This document shows positions 19,013 through 27,543 of a DNA stretch of 64,000 nucleotides, piece after piece. Source of the stretch: Chitinophaga sancti (GTDB taxonomy: Bacteria; Bacteroidota; Bacteroidia; Chitinophagales; Chitinophagaceae); the NCBI RefSeq assembly GCF_034087045.1, contig NZ_CP139247.1:6226001-6290000 (forward strand), written 5' to 3'. Numbering within the stretch: the first letter of the stretch is position 1; every line of letters begins with the position of its first letter. The translations under genes and the position numbers were made by a program. Below the pieces are notes generated by a model. The model was not told where the DNA came from, made no database searches, and saw nothing but the letters and a program-made list of their open reading frames with translations.

Positions 19013-19363
19013 TCAGGACCCAATATGATCGACCACTACTTTCTCATCCGTGACCAGCATCAATATCTCAACCGATTTGAAAAACTTCGGCTCGTCTGGT
19101 TGAATGTGCTGTTTGTAATACTCATTAGCAAAAAATGTATTATAGTCATCCAGCGAAGAAAAATATATATCTGTAATTCCATCGAACTCCGGCGCGGGAA
19201 AACCAGCTATCTCAACCGGATGAGAAACAACGTACTTTTTGACATATTTACCCACCTCAGGGTGCGACATAAATAAAGGCGCATGGTGATTTCTATGATA
19301 ATTAACGAATTCTTCTTTCGTCATTCCTTCTACCCGCCTGATTAAAAATGTAAATTTTAACAT
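19013..19363 (-). CDS. EthD-domain protein
   Basis: 116 residues forming a ferredoxin-like dimeric alpha/beta barrel of the EthD family: FLIRRVEGMTKEEFVNYHRN, then HAPLF with the family-typical histidine, and FDGITDIYFSSLDDYNTFF. EthD proteins act in oxidation or degradation pathways, often with unknown substrate. The divergent HxlR regulator starts 79 bases away and probably controls this gene. Confidence 0.85.
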   Translation of the reverse strand: MLKFTFLIRRVEGMTKEEFVNYHRNHHAPLFMSHPEVGKYVKKYVVSHPVEIAGFPAPEFDGITDIYFSSLDDYNTFFANEYYKQHIQPDEPKFFKSVEILMLVTDEKVVVDHIGS

Positions 19364-19442
19364 AGATATTATTTTGATTGCAAAACTATTCCCACGGGGA
19401 AATAATTACAACAGCGGACAATTTTATGCGGATATTTGAAAT

Positions 19443-19823
19443 ATGTATAAAAAGAAAACAACCACTCAGACATATTGTGGATTGCATTTATTTAAAGAGC
19501 TGCTGAATGGTAAATGGAAGCTGATGTTGCTTTTTTATGTGTATAAGGGGTATAAACGTCCGGTTCAGTTGCAGAAGGTGATACCTGCAGGCGATCGCCG
19601 GGTATTGGATAAGCAACTCCATGAATTGGTGTTACATGGTTTTATGAAAAAACACGTATTTGATACAAAAGTCCCTAAGGTGGAATATGAATTGACTGAA
19701 CTGGGAGAGAGTTTAATCCCTGTGATTTTTACGATTGAGGGTTGGGGAGAAGATCACAGAACAGATTTGGAAAATGTATTAAAAGCGGATCCAAAATTCA
19801 GGGATACACTGGACTATGATTAA
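19443..19823 (+). CDS. HxlR-family transcriptional regulator
   Basis: 126 residues with the HxlR-type winged helix-turn-helix: LLNGKWKLMLLFYV, DRRVLDKQLHELVLHGFM, and VEYELTELGESLIPVI. The cysteine near the start (YCGLHLF) is common in redox- or electrophile-sensing HxlR regulators. It is divergent from the EthD gene, which suggests a two-gene stress module. It lacks any other partner. Confidence 0.88.
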   Translation: MYKKKTTTQTYCGLHLFKELLNGKWKLMLLFYVYKGYKRPVQLQKVIPAGDRRVLDKQLHELVLHGFMKKHVFDTKVPKVEYELTELGESLIPVIFTIEGWGEDHRTDLENVLKADPKFRDTLDYD

Positions 19824-19942
19824 TGGTCCGGGTTACAAAGAAATACGTCTTTAGTTCTATTGGCCGAAGTATAACCCCGCCCTATTACGACACTTTTTGA
19901 TGTTTTTTTGTCGCAATCGCCTTATTTACGACAGAAAATAAC

Positions 19943-20650
19943 TTATTGATAATTTGTCATCTGCACCAACGCCTTCACATTATAAATAATAATCGTCCTT
20001 CCCAGCGACCCTACTATCCCCTCTTTTTTCAACTCTTTTAACAACCGCACCACATTCTCCTCCGTAGTCGCCGTCATACTCGCCAGATCTTTCCTGGAAA
20101 TATTTATCGCCACACTGCTTGTGTCATTTTCTGATAACTTATACTTTTCTCTCAACACAATCAGTGAAATCGCCAATCGCTCCCGCACAGAATGCTTTGC
20201 CACGATCGACAAACTATTTGCCAACACACTATATTCATAACTGAGCGCACTCAGTAGATGCTTAGATAAAGCAGGTGCCCATTCCATTGCCGACAGGAAA
20301 GCATCCCTGGGTATAAAAGCAATCCTGCTATCTTCCAGCGCAGCAGCAGAGTCCGGGTAATTATTCCCCGATAATAAAGGATGATACCCGATCAACTCCC
20401 CCTCATTGGCCACATATATGATATGCTCATTCTCATTTCTATCCTGCTTATATTTCTTCACCTTCCCCTGCTGGATATAATAAATTCCAAAAGCAGGGTT
20501 ATTTTCCCTGAAAATAATCTGCCCCTTTTTGTAGGTTTGCTCCACCATATCCGCAAATAACCTTTCCAGCTCTTCCGCAGAAAGGCTCTCCATAATTGAT
20601 TTGGACCGGAAAATCCACTTATCTATCGGGAATATGCCTTTTAAACTCAT
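19943..20650 (-). CDS. Crp/Fnr-family transcriptional regulator
   Basis: 235 residues: a cyclic-nucleotide-binding beta-roll (about 20-140, with KKGQIIFRENNPAFGIYYIQ), a dimerisation helix, and a C-terminal winged helix (ISRKDLASMTATTEENVVRL). In the recognition helix the glutamate and arginine that read the TTGAT/TGTGA core are conserved (E-x3-R). The protein contains no cysteine, so it cannot bind an FNR-type iron-sulphur cluster; the signal is unknown. A perfect FNR-type dyad lies 11-26 bases before its start codon, so autoregulation is likely. The gene is divergent from the methyltransferase. Confidence 0.87.
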   Translation of the reverse strand: MSLKGIFPIDKWIFRSKSIMESLSAEELERLFADMVEQTYKKGQIIFRENNPAFGIYYIQQGKVKKYKQDRNENEHIIYVANEGELIGYHPLLSGNNYPDSAAALEDSRIAFIPRDAFLSAMEWAPALSKHLLSALSYEYSVLANSLSIVAKHSVRERLAISLIVLREKYKLSENDTSSVAINISRKDLASMTATTEENVVRLLKELKKEGIVGSLGRTIIIYNVKALVQMTNYQ

Positions 20651-20660
20651 AGTGCTTAAA

Positions 20661-20676
20661 GTTGATTTTTATCAAC
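20661..20676. promoter_or_regulatory. FNR-type operator TTGAT-N4-ATCAA
   Basis: GTTGATTTTTATCAAC is a perfect dyad with the FNR/Anr consensus TTGAT-N4-ATCAA at its core (20662-20675), right before the Crp/Fnr gene. Two further half-sites, TTGAT at 20716-20720 and ATCAA at 20732-20736 (11-base spacer), lie nearer to the methyltransferase start. Confidence 0.6.
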
Positions 20677-20765
20677 TCATTAATTGACAACTTGCAAAGT
20701 TCTACCCACCTTAAGTTGATAATTTTGTTAGATCAATAAAGGTACAATTTATTATAGGACAGCGA

Positions 20766-21368
20766 ATGACAAGTAATACGACAAAAGAAGACTTCTTTTC
20801 GACCAACAAGAATTTTGACCAGTTATATCCTCTCCCCATAAGTCGGTTATCCAATTTGCACTGGACACCTATAGAAATTGCCCGAAAGGCGGCCGATTTT
20901 CTATCAGTTACTCCAGGTGCAAATATCCTGGATATCGGTGCAGGTGTGGGAAAATTTTGCCTGAATGCAGGGTATTATGCGAAGGATTGTAATTTCTTTG
21001 GCGTGGAACAGCGAAGTAATCTCGTGGCAATAGCGAACCAGGTACAACGTCAACTCGGCATCAGGAACGCCTCTTTCATACATGGAAATTTCACTCAGCT
21101 GGACTTCTCAGCTTTTGACCATTTCTATTTTTATAATCCTTTTTATGAAAACCTGGTGGATGAAAGTTTGCATATAGACGATAGTATCGCCCACTCTGAA
21201 AGTCTATATGAGTATTATGCTGGTTACCTGTATACACTACTTGATACCCGACCACCTGGCACACGGCTGGCTACTTACCAGAGTTCGCATACGCGCATTC
21301 CTGCATCCTATCAGCTGGTTTCAAGTGACATTGACACGCTATTTAGTTGCTGGATAAAAAATACATGA
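20766..21368 (+). CDS. Class I SAM-dependent methyltransferase
   Basis: 200 residues with the Rossmann-type SAM-binding motif I ILDIGAGVGKFC (54-65), motif II FFGVEQRSNL, and an FYNPFYENL segment at the position of the catalytic (N/D)PPY-like loop. The last residues run into TLFSCWIKNT. The substrate is not evident; related small proteins act on nucleic acid or protein. The DUF1275 gene starts one base after its stop codon, so the two form an operon, and the FNR-type half-sites upstream may control it. Confidence 0.75.
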   Translation: MTSNTTKEDFFSTNKNFDQLYPLPISRLSNLHWTPIEIARKAADFLSVTPGANILDIGAGVGKFCLNAGYYAKDCNFFGVEQRSNLVAIANQVQRQLGIRNASFIHGNFTQLDFSAFDHFYFYNPFYENLVDESLHIDDSIAHSESLYEYYAGYLYTLLDTRPPGTRLATYQSSHTRIPASYQLVSSDIDTLFSCWIKNT

Positions 21369-21369
21369 G

Positions 21370-22098
21370 ATGTTCAGACACCTGGGACAAAAAAGGAGCT
21401 TCAGGCATAATATCAGGCTGGCGATCCTACTCTGCTTAACGGCAGGTTTTGTCAATGCTTCAGGTTTTTTAGGATTCTTTATACTGACGACCAATATTAC
21501 AGGACATGCGGCATTGCTGGCTGTAAAACTGACGGAAGGGGATCTGCGGGCTGTACGAATGGTTACGCTATGGCTCATTTTATTCCTGGCAGGGGCATTT
21601 TGTTCCAGCCTCTATATATCAAAGGCAGGAAGAGATAAACCACATTCGTATACAGTGCCGATGATGGTGGAGATAATTATACTTTGCGGGGTGGGGTACT
21701 TTGGCCATACCTACGACAAGAGTGTGGTGAAGACAGAATATTTTGCAGGGAGTCTGCTGTTTGCCATGGGTATGCAGAATGCATTGGTATCCGTGGTATC
21801 TGGTTCGGTGGTAAGGACTACGCATCTGACCGGGATGTTTACAGACCTGGGCATAGACCTGGCGTCAGCATTTTTAAAACGTCCTGCAGCGCTGCAGAAA
21901 AGGATTGTGCTGAGGTGTACAATTATTATATTCTTTTTACTGGGAGGTGTGATTGGAGGATTTGCATATGTGAAATTCCGGTATCATAGTTTTTATATCG
22001 CGGCGATTGTTTTGATAATCGCGATGTTTTATGATTTTTTCAGAGTGAATGTCAGGTTGTTTGTTTCGAGGATACGCAAAAGCCGAAAAGCCGCTTGA
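21370..22098 (+). CDS. DUF1275 (YoaK-type) membrane protein
   Basis: 242 residues with about six transmembrane segments. LTAGFVNASGFLGFF, TNITGHAALL, and GMQNALVSVVSGSVVRTTHL followed by TGMFTDLG are signatures of DUF1275 inner-membrane proteins, a family without assigned function. It starts right after the methyltransferase stop. Its last codons (KSRKAA) are read from the stem of a terminator that is shared with the tRNA-Lys locus at 26.5 kb, so the natural C-terminus may have been replaced. Confidence 0.8.
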   Translation: MFRHLGQKRSFRHNIRLAILLCLTAGFVNASGFLGFFILTTNITGHAALLAVKLTEGDLRAVRMVTLWLILFLAGAFCSSLYISKAGRDKPHSYTVPMMVEIIILCGVGYFGHTYDKSVVKTEYFAGSLLFAMGMQNALVSVVSGSVVRTTHLTGMFTDLGIDLASAFLKRPAALQKRIVLRCTIIIFFLLGGVIGGFAYVKFRYHSFYIAAIVLIIAMFYDFFRVNVRLFVSRIRKSRKAA

Positions 22099-22126
22099 TC
22101 TTTCGATTTAAGCGGCCTTTATTTTT
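22090..22126 (+). terminator. Intrinsic terminator overlapping the DUF1275 stop codon
   Basis: GCCGCTT (22090-22096) pairs with AAGCGGC (22110-22116), with a T-rich tail to 22126. It is a near copy of the terminator beside tRNA-Lys at 26544-26579. Confidence 0.8.
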
Positions 22127-22127
22127 T

Positions 22128-22170
22128 GATCCCGTTGGAACTTGCACCCTGGATCCATACATTAAAAAAA
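22128..22170 (-). pseudogene. Truncated 3' half of tRNA-Lys
   Basis: About 40 bases match the 3' half of the intact tRNA-Lys gene at 26587-26658 with a handful of changes (GATCCCGTTGG, then the CCATACATTAAAA anticodon-arm region) and stop within the anticodon loop. The adjoining terminator is also shared. This is a partial duplicate of the tRNA locus, not a functional tRNA. Confidence 0.75.
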
Positions 22171-22176
22171 GAAAGA

Positions 22177-24633
22177 CTAATTGTTTGTTTTTATTCTTTG
22201 TTGTTCTGATTCAGCACTACTATTATGGTTTCGTTTGGAACCATTCATTTCTTTGCCAAATCTATAATTAAAAGTCAGGCCAATAACACGGCTGTCAGAA
22301 AGATTGCGGTCAGTTGCCGTTGCCTGTTTCAGATTCGTAATTTCTCCTTTAATGATCATGGAGTAGAAAATATCCTGCACACTCAGTTTAAGTGAACCCT
22401 TGTCCTTCAGGATGCTTTTCATTACACCGGCATCCACCCGGTTCACCGGGTCCCTGATGAACTGGCCGACCCTGGTGGAAGACCGGTACATCGCATACAC
22501 TTCTGCCGCCCATCCTTTATTGAACTTAAACTGGTTCATTAACCCAACACCCCACGAAAACCTGTTCTCATCTATATATTCGGAATTAATAGGTCCTTTA
22601 TATCCGAAATTCAGGAATTCAAGATGCGCATTACACATGTACCATTTGGTAGGATTCACGGAAGAGTTGAGCAGCAGACCATATACAGTATTCTCCCCAA
22701 TATTTGCATTACGGGCTATAAACAAATTACCTGATTGTTCTATGGTCTGTGTAATCATATCCTTTGACTTATCATACACAAGCATTGCATTTATATACTG
22801 CCGGAAATGATATGAAAGTTCATAATGATTGAGGTATTGAGGCTTTAGATAAGGATTGCCGGCTGAATAAGAATACTGGTCCATAAAATAGAGAAAGGGA
22901 TTCAGATCCTGGTAGGCCGGTCTATTAATTCTGCGGCCATAACTTAATCCCAGCGTGTGGTTGCCCGCGCTATCCAGCTTGTATGACAGGTAAGCAGTTG
23001 GGAACAAACTGGTATAATCCCTTCTGAACGAAGAATCACTCTTTTCAACATTTCCAAGCTGATGCCCATTGGCAATAGTATTCTCCAGCCGAAGTCCTGC
23101 CTGAAAAGACCATCTTTTAAATTCTTTATTAAAGTTGAGGTATCCTGCATTAATATTTTCATTGTACAAAAATCGGTTGGTATAATCATAATCTGGTGTA
23201 GTCACATTATTGACCCGGTTATAATATTCAGCTGCGTTATCAGTTTTCACATAACTGGACTTTACACCAGCATCGAACCGCCCTCCAATTCCTACCGGAC
23301 TTGAATAGTCTACCTTCCCCGAGTATACAGTAATATCAACCGGGAGCACGCCGATACGATCATAATTTCTTGCCAACGTATTGTCGGCTGAATACACAAA
23401 ATTATTGGTCACCTGGTTACCATCAGAATTATACCGGATATAGTCCAGGTCAGCAGTGATCTCTTTTCCGGTGCTGTCAATCCTGTGCTGCAGGTTGAGG
23501 TTTACACCACCACTCTTCCATTTATATTTTCCATTCAATGTACCCTGTGCAATAGAATCTAAGGTATGAATGCTATCGTACACCCTGCTTGTCGTGTTTA
23601 CTTCTTCTGATTTAGGCCGGTACAAGCCTGTAAATATAACTCCCATAGTAGTTTTGGGAGAAACGAAATAGTCCATACCCAATTTGAGATTGACCGCATC
23701 AGCAACGTTTTTATTACGCACAGCCATCTGTATCTCTGAATTGGGACTACCATCCGAATTTACATAGTTGCGGGTAACATCTGTATTTACAAAATTCCTG
23801 TCACCTGCATATCCAATGTTTGCAAACAGGTTCACCTTATTATTGCGATAATTCAAATCCAGTGCATCATTGCTTCGCCAATAGTTTGCCTGGCTATAAT
23901 TAGCTGAAATACTTCCAAAAAAACCTTTTATCCTGTTCTTTTTAGTCCTGATATTGATCACGCCCGTACCGGCAGCATCGTACTTAGCTGGCGGATTTGT
24001 CATGAGTTCAATTTTATCCAGCGATGCACTGGGCATCGCTTTCAGGTAATTCGCCAGGTCCTGGCTGGATAAATAAGTAGGTCTGCCATCCAGTAATACC
24101 AGTATACCTGATTTCCCGTTCAATGAAATACTTCCATCACTACTTACACTCACGCCGGGCGATTTTGATAACACATCCAGCGCAGTAGTACCGGCATTGG
24201 TTATCAATGCATCTACATTGAGAACCAGCCGGTCTATCTGCTGCTCCATATATGGTTTTCTGGCGGTAACAGACACGCCTTTTAATACCTTCGCATCGGC
24301 TTGCAGCAACTGAATGGTCTGCAAAGAAATACTGCTATGCAAAGAATCAATAAAGATAGGATCACTAGTAAATTTGTTGTAACCTACGGCTGTTATAATT
24401 AAAAGATATTGCCCGGATTTCAGATTTTTTAACGCAAACTTACCATCCGCTTCACTAATACCTGTTTTCTGTAAGGCCGAATCTTTTGCACCTATCAACA
24501 TCAGCGAAGCCCCGGGTATGGGACTGTTTTTATCATCATGGACAATGCCACTGATCTTGTTGTCAATGGGATTCTGTGCCAGGACTTTGTTACAAAACAA
24601 GCTTATCGTTATGAGCAGATACAGTGCTTTCAT
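22177..24633 (-). CDS. Outer-membrane beta-barrel protein, TonB-receptor-like
   Basis: 818 residues: a signal peptide ending VLAQ, a carboxypeptidase-regulatory-like domain (about 27-110, ISGIVHDDKNSPIPGASLML), a plug-like domain (about 125-235, TTALDVLSKSPGVSVSSDGS, VLLDGRPTYLS, GVINIRTKK) and a C-terminal barrel rich in alternating aromatic strands (SYGRRINRPAYQDLNPFLYF). This is the layout of the OMP_b-brl_3 group of Bacteroidota outer-membrane proteins. No TonB box or SusD partner is evident, and the substrate is unknown. It is the last gene of the BlaI-BlaR operon (114-base gap), so it is probably induced through BlaR proteolysis. Confidence 0.82.
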   Translation of the reverse strand: MKALYLLITISLFCNKVLAQNPIDNKISGIVHDDKNSPIPGASLMLIGAKDSALQKTGISEADGKFALKNLKSGQYLLIITAVGYNKFTSDPIFIDSLHSSISLQTIQLLQADAKVLKGVSVTARKPYMEQQIDRLVLNVDALITNAGTTALDVLSKSPGVSVSSDGSISLNGKSGILVLLDGRPTYLSSQDLANYLKAMPSASLDKIELMTNPPAKYDAAGTGVINIRTKKNRIKGFFGSISANYSQANYWRSNDALDLNYRNNKVNLFANIGYAGDRNFVNTDVTRNYVNSDGSPNSEIQMAVRNKNVADAVNLKLGMDYFVSPKTTMGVIFTGLYRPKSEEVNTTSRVYDSIHTLDSIAQGTLNGKYKWKSGGVNLNLQHRIDSTGKEITADLDYIRYNSDGNQVTNNFVYSADNTLARNYDRIGVLPVDITVYSGKVDYSSPVGIGGRFDAGVKSSYVKTDNAAEYYNRVNNVTTPDYDYTNRFLYNENINAGYLNFNKEFKRWSFQAGLRLENTIANGHQLGNVEKSDSSFRRDYTSLFPTAYLSYKLDSAGNHTLGLSYGRRINRPAYQDLNPFLYFMDQYSYSAGNPYLKPQYLNHYELSYHFRQYINAMLVYDKSKDMITQTIEQSGNLFIARNANIGENTVYGLLLNSSVNPTKWYMCNAHLEFLNFGYKGPINSEYIDENRFSWGVGLMNQFKFNKGWAAEVYAMYRSSTRVGQFIRDPVNRVDAGVMKSILKDKGSLKLSVQDIFYSMIIKGEITNLKQATATDRNLSDSRVIGLTFNYRFGKEMNGSKRNHNSSAESEQQRIKTNN

Positions 24634-24747
24634 GTATATCTATTTATAGTTTGGCAGACACAAAACAATCCCTCATTTGAGCTTAGCTCAAAAGTCAGTT
24701 TACGTAGTCTGTTTTTAAAATGATGGTTTGTTGGAAGGTAGCCTGGG

Positions 24748-26034
24748 TTACTGTTTTGCGTTCTCTCCTGGCGTATGATGGGGTTCCTGCATACGTCGCT
24801 GCAAATCAGCCTCTCTCATTTTCTGGTCCTGCAGAATTCTGTTCCGATCCTCTTCCGATATCGGTTGGCTCAACAGTTTTTCATCTCTTGCTGCTAAATC
24901 CTTATCACGAATTTTGAGGGCTTCATCTCTTAACAACAGCTCATGGCTCCTTTTTTCAGGATTTAATTGATCATTATCCATGGTTTGGGAAAGATTTGTA
25001 TTTGTTGTCGATTGTGCGTGAATTTTCCGGATAGGGGTAAAACCAATTAATACCAGTATAAAAAGGGATAATACCAGCACTATTCTATCCATTGGCCGCA
25101 TGCCCGTATTATCTTTATGAACTATTCGTTTGACCCTGTTCATTAAATGATTCTTTTCGCCGGTGAATGCCACTACAGGACTCCCATTGGTAAGGTCAAG
25201 GTTGTATTCCTGAAAAGCCACCAATGCCTGCACATATTTCTTTTTACTTTTTATACCCGCTACTGCCAGGTCATCACAACAGTGTTCTCTTTCCACTTTT
25301 ATCAGCGATGATAACCATAACACAGCCGGATTAAAAAAGAACAGGATTTCCACGAACCTTTGCATGAGGTTTACCAGGTAATCCTTTCGCCTGATATGGG
25401 CCAGTTCGTGCAATAAAATAGCACATACCTGGTCGGCGGGTAAATTGGCCAGCAGTCCCACCGGCATAATAATTACCGGCTTTAAGGCACCTATTACCAT
25501 GGGCACTTTCACCAATGCTGACTCCAATAGAAATATCGTTTTATGGATCTGTAATTTCCTTGCCAGCACTGCTACCTGCTCCTGCCACTCCTTTGCCGGA
25601 GATTGGGTATTATAATTTCTGATACGCTGCATACGCACTAAGCCTCCCAATATATTTACACATTTTGCACTAAAAATTATAAACCATATACCTACAATTA
25701 CAGGTGCGTGCAGGTTGCAATATGTTACAAACTGCCAGATAAAAGTCTGCTCTGACAACGGCTCCTGTAAAGTACCTACTATCGTATTATTTAACTGTTT
25801 CCCTAAGGTAAAAAGGGTGACCAGCAGGAATAAAAACAAGATACCCACCATTAAATAATAGCGTAGCCTGGCATCCGCCTTTCTTGCAATAGCGAGCAAT
25901 ACACCAGCGATGATTGCAAAAATCAACCCCTGCCACAAAGAATGGATGAACGTCCAGCAAAGCGCTTGTATTACATCATCTGCAAATAAACGTTGTATAA
26001 AGAGGTAGTGCATACGATAATAGTTATGAGGCAA
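24748..26034 (-). CDS. BlaR1/MecR1-like M56 membrane metallopeptidase
   Basis: 428 residues. Four membrane segments frame an M56 zinc peptidase domain with HELAH (209-213, HExxH) and the downstream EREHCCDDLAVA ligand segment. The penicillin-binding sensor domain of true BlaR1 is absent: after the last membrane segment (near 330-350) there is only a charged, probably coiled-coil tail (IRDKDLAARDEKLL and onward) in the periplasm or cytoplasm. The expected role is cleavage of the repressor encoded 1 base upstream. What it senses is unknown; the attached outer-membrane protein suggests an envelope signal rather than a beta-lactam. The in-frame ATG at residue 8 is an alternative start. Confidence 0.85.
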   Translation of the reverse strand: MPHNYYRMHYLFIQRLFADDVIQALCWTFIHSLWQGLIFAIIAGVLLAIARKADARLRYYLMVGILFLFLLVTLFTLGKQLNNTIVGTLQEPLSEQTFIWQFVTYCNLHAPVIVGIWFIIFSAKCVNILGGLVRMQRIRNYNTQSPAKEWQEQVAVLARKLQIHKTIFLLESALVKVPMVIGALKPVIIMPVGLLANLPADQVCAILLHELAHIRRKDYLVNLMQRFVEILFFFNPAVLWLSSLIKVEREHCCDDLAVAGIKSKKKYVQALVAFQEYNLDLTNGSPVVAFTGEKNHLMNRVKRIVHKDNTGMRPMDRIVLVLSLFILVLIGFTPIRKIHAQSTTNTNLSQTMDNDQLNPEKRSHELLLRDEALKIRDKDLAARDEKLLSQPISEEDRNRILQDQKMREADLQRRMQEPHHTPGENAKQ

Positions 26035-26421
26035 TTATTCTTCTTCCTCCAGCTTGTCAATCAGATTCCGGATTTCTTCCAGTTCCTTCCTGGATGTTTT
26101 TTTGTTAGCCAGCAATTGCATCATTAATGTGCTGGCAGAGCCATTGAAAATATTCTCCACAAACCGGCCTAACAGATCCTTTTTAGTGGTGTCTTCTGCT
26201 ATAGCAGCGGAGTAAATATGCTTCATATTGGTCTCATCTCTGTCTACCATCTTTTTCTCTGCCATAATCTGCATCAGCTTTAGGGTAGTAGAATACTGCA
26301 CCGTTCTCTTCTCTTCATTCAGCTTATCGTTTACAAAGCGAACAGTGGATGGACCGTACTTCCACAAAACCTGCAAAATTTCGATTTCGGCATTCGTAGG
26401 ATGAATATTCATAGCTTTCAT
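26035..26421 (-). CDS. BlaI/MecI-family transcriptional repressor
   Basis: 128 residues with the Penicillinase_R winged helix: TNAEIEILQVLWKYGPSTVR, then FVNDKLNEEKRTVQYSTTLK and IMAEKKMVDRD. A protease-sensitive linker follows and a C-terminal dimerisation helix (NLIDKLEEEE). It represses its own operon until cleaved by the M56 peptidase encoded directly downstream. A palindrome in its promoter is a candidate operator. A MKAMNIHPT start is given; the methionine at residue 4 is also possible. Confidence 0.9.
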   Translation of the reverse strand: MKAMNIHPTNAEIEILQVLWKYGPSTVRFVNDKLNEEKRTVQYSTTLKLMQIMAEKKMVDRDETNMKHIYSAAIAEDTTKKDLLGRFVENIFNGSASTLMMQLLANKKTSRKELEEIRNLIDKLEEEE

Positions 26422-26431
26422 TTTCTCTAAC

Positions 26432-26462
26432 TAAAGGTAGGAAAAATTTCGTACGAACAAAA
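26432..26462 (-). promoter_or_regulatory. Promoter with palindromic operator candidate for blaI-blaR-like operon
   Basis: On the - strand a TTG (26460-26458) is followed after 18 bases by TACCTTTA (26439-26432), one mismatch from the -7 consensus. The perfect palindrome TTCGTACGAA (26448-26457) sits between the two boxes, where a repressor such as BlaI would block RNA polymerase. Confidence 0.5.
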
Positions 26463-26543
26463 CCCTAGGTATTATTTTTATAAAAAAACTCATTATTTTG
26501 CTACCCTTAGTCTCCCAGACTTCCCATCATTTGGTAAAAACAG

Positions 26544-26579
26544 AAAAGCCGCTTGAATCTTGCGATTTAAGCGGCTTTT
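26544..26579. terminator. Bidirectional terminator behind tRNA-Lys
   Basis: AAAAGCCGCTT (26544-26554) pairs with AAGCGGCTTTT (26569-26579). For the - strand tRNA it lies 7 bases after the 3' end. A degenerate copy lies at 22086-22126. Confidence 0.8.
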
Positions 26580-26586
26580 ATTTTGT

Positions 26587-26658
26587 GATCCCGTTGGGAC
26601 TCGAACCCAAGACCCATACATTAAAAGTGTATTGCTCTACCAACTGAGCTACGGAATC
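26587..26658 (-). tRNA. tRNA-Lys (anticodon TTT)
   Basis: 72 bases that fold as a full cloverleaf: acceptor arms GATTCCG and CGGGATC (one T-G pair), D arm GCTCAGTTGGTAGAGC, anticodon stem ATACA/TGTAT around CTTTTAA (anticodon TTT), T arm TTGGG-TTCGAGT-CCCAA. CCA is not encoded. A conserved TATCTTCG (26693-26686) 28 bases upstream is the likely -7 box. It is identical to the second copy at 58334-58405, including about 35 bases of upstream flank with few changes. Confidence 0.97.
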
Positions 26659-26753
26659 TGAACCCATTTTCTCTCAAACGGAGCGCGAAGATAGGGAAAT
26701 ATTTATTTATGCCAAATATTTTTTATTCATTTATTAACTTTTTAAGTTAGGGA

Positions 26754-27527
26754 ATGAATAACTGGAAATCCGCTACCTGCAATGCCAACAATATCAATAT
26801 TCACTACACAAGAACCGGGGGAAATAAGTCTCCTGTCATTCTCCTGCATGGGTTAATGACGAATGGATTGTGTTGGACGGATCTTGCACGTAAATTAGAA
26901 AAGGACTATGATGTGATCATGCCGGATGCCAGGGGCCATGGACAATCCGATGTACCGGATGAGGGTTACCAGTATGAGGATCTGGCAAATGATGTAGCGG
27001 GTTTGATACATGCGCTGGAACTACGTCTTCCTTTTTTGATCGGGCATTCGATGGGTGGCATGATGGCTGCAGTGGTGGCCAGCCGTAAACCGGATTTAAT
27101 AAAGAGGGTGGTGCTGGCAGATCCTCCTTTTATCAATTTGAAGGTACAGCAGGATGTGTGGGATAGTGATGTAGCCGGCCAGCATAGAAAAGTATTACAG
27201 CTTCCATTGGAAGCGGTTATAGCTGATGTACGGGCCAGGCATCCTCATCGTTCAGCAGAGACGATAGCACTATTTGCAAAGGCCAGATTGCAAACCAGTA
27301 TCGCAGCATTTGAGGTGCTGAGGCCACCCTATCCTGATTATAAGATATTGGTGAGTAAGATCGATATCCCTGCGCTGCTTGTATTTGGAGATAGAGGCGT
27401 GGTGACGATGGATGTAGCGAAGGAGCTACAGGGACTACAGGTGAAACAAATTGCCGACGCAGGACATAGCCTTCATATGGACCAGCCGGAACGTTTTGCT
27501 GATATTATTCAAACCTTTCTATTATAA
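26754..27527 (+). CDS. Alpha/beta-fold hydrolase
   Basis: 257 residues with the complete catalytic triad of the alpha/beta hydrolase fold: nucleophile S99 in GHSMGG, an acid in FGDRGVVT, and a C-terminal histidine in GHSLHMDQPERF. The oxyanion region is LLHGLMTNG, and DARGHGQSD follows strand 4. There is no signal peptide, so it acts in the cytoplasm on an unknown ester, lactone or similar substrate. It is divergent from the tRNA-Lys gene and convergent with the M20 gene 16 bases later. Confidence 0.85.
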   Translation: MNNWKSATCNANNINIHYTRTGGNKSPVILLHGLMTNGLCWTDLARKLEKDYDVIMPDARGHGQSDVPDEGYQYEDLANDVAGLIHALELRLPFLIGHSMGGMMAAVVASRKPDLIKRVVLADPPFINLKVQQDVWDSDVAGQHRKVLQLPLEAVIADVRARHPHRSAETIALFAKARLQTSIAAFEVLRPPYPDYKILVSKIDIPALLVFGDRGVVTMDVAKELQGLQVKQIADAGHSLHMDQPERFADIIQTFLL

Positions 27528-27543
27528 AACAGTATGTCTCCTT

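Noticed and set aside
24748..26421. Beta-lactam resistance operon
   Set aside because: BlaI- and BlaR-like genes are present, but the peptidase has no penicillin-binding sensor domain and there is no beta-lactamase gene in the operon.
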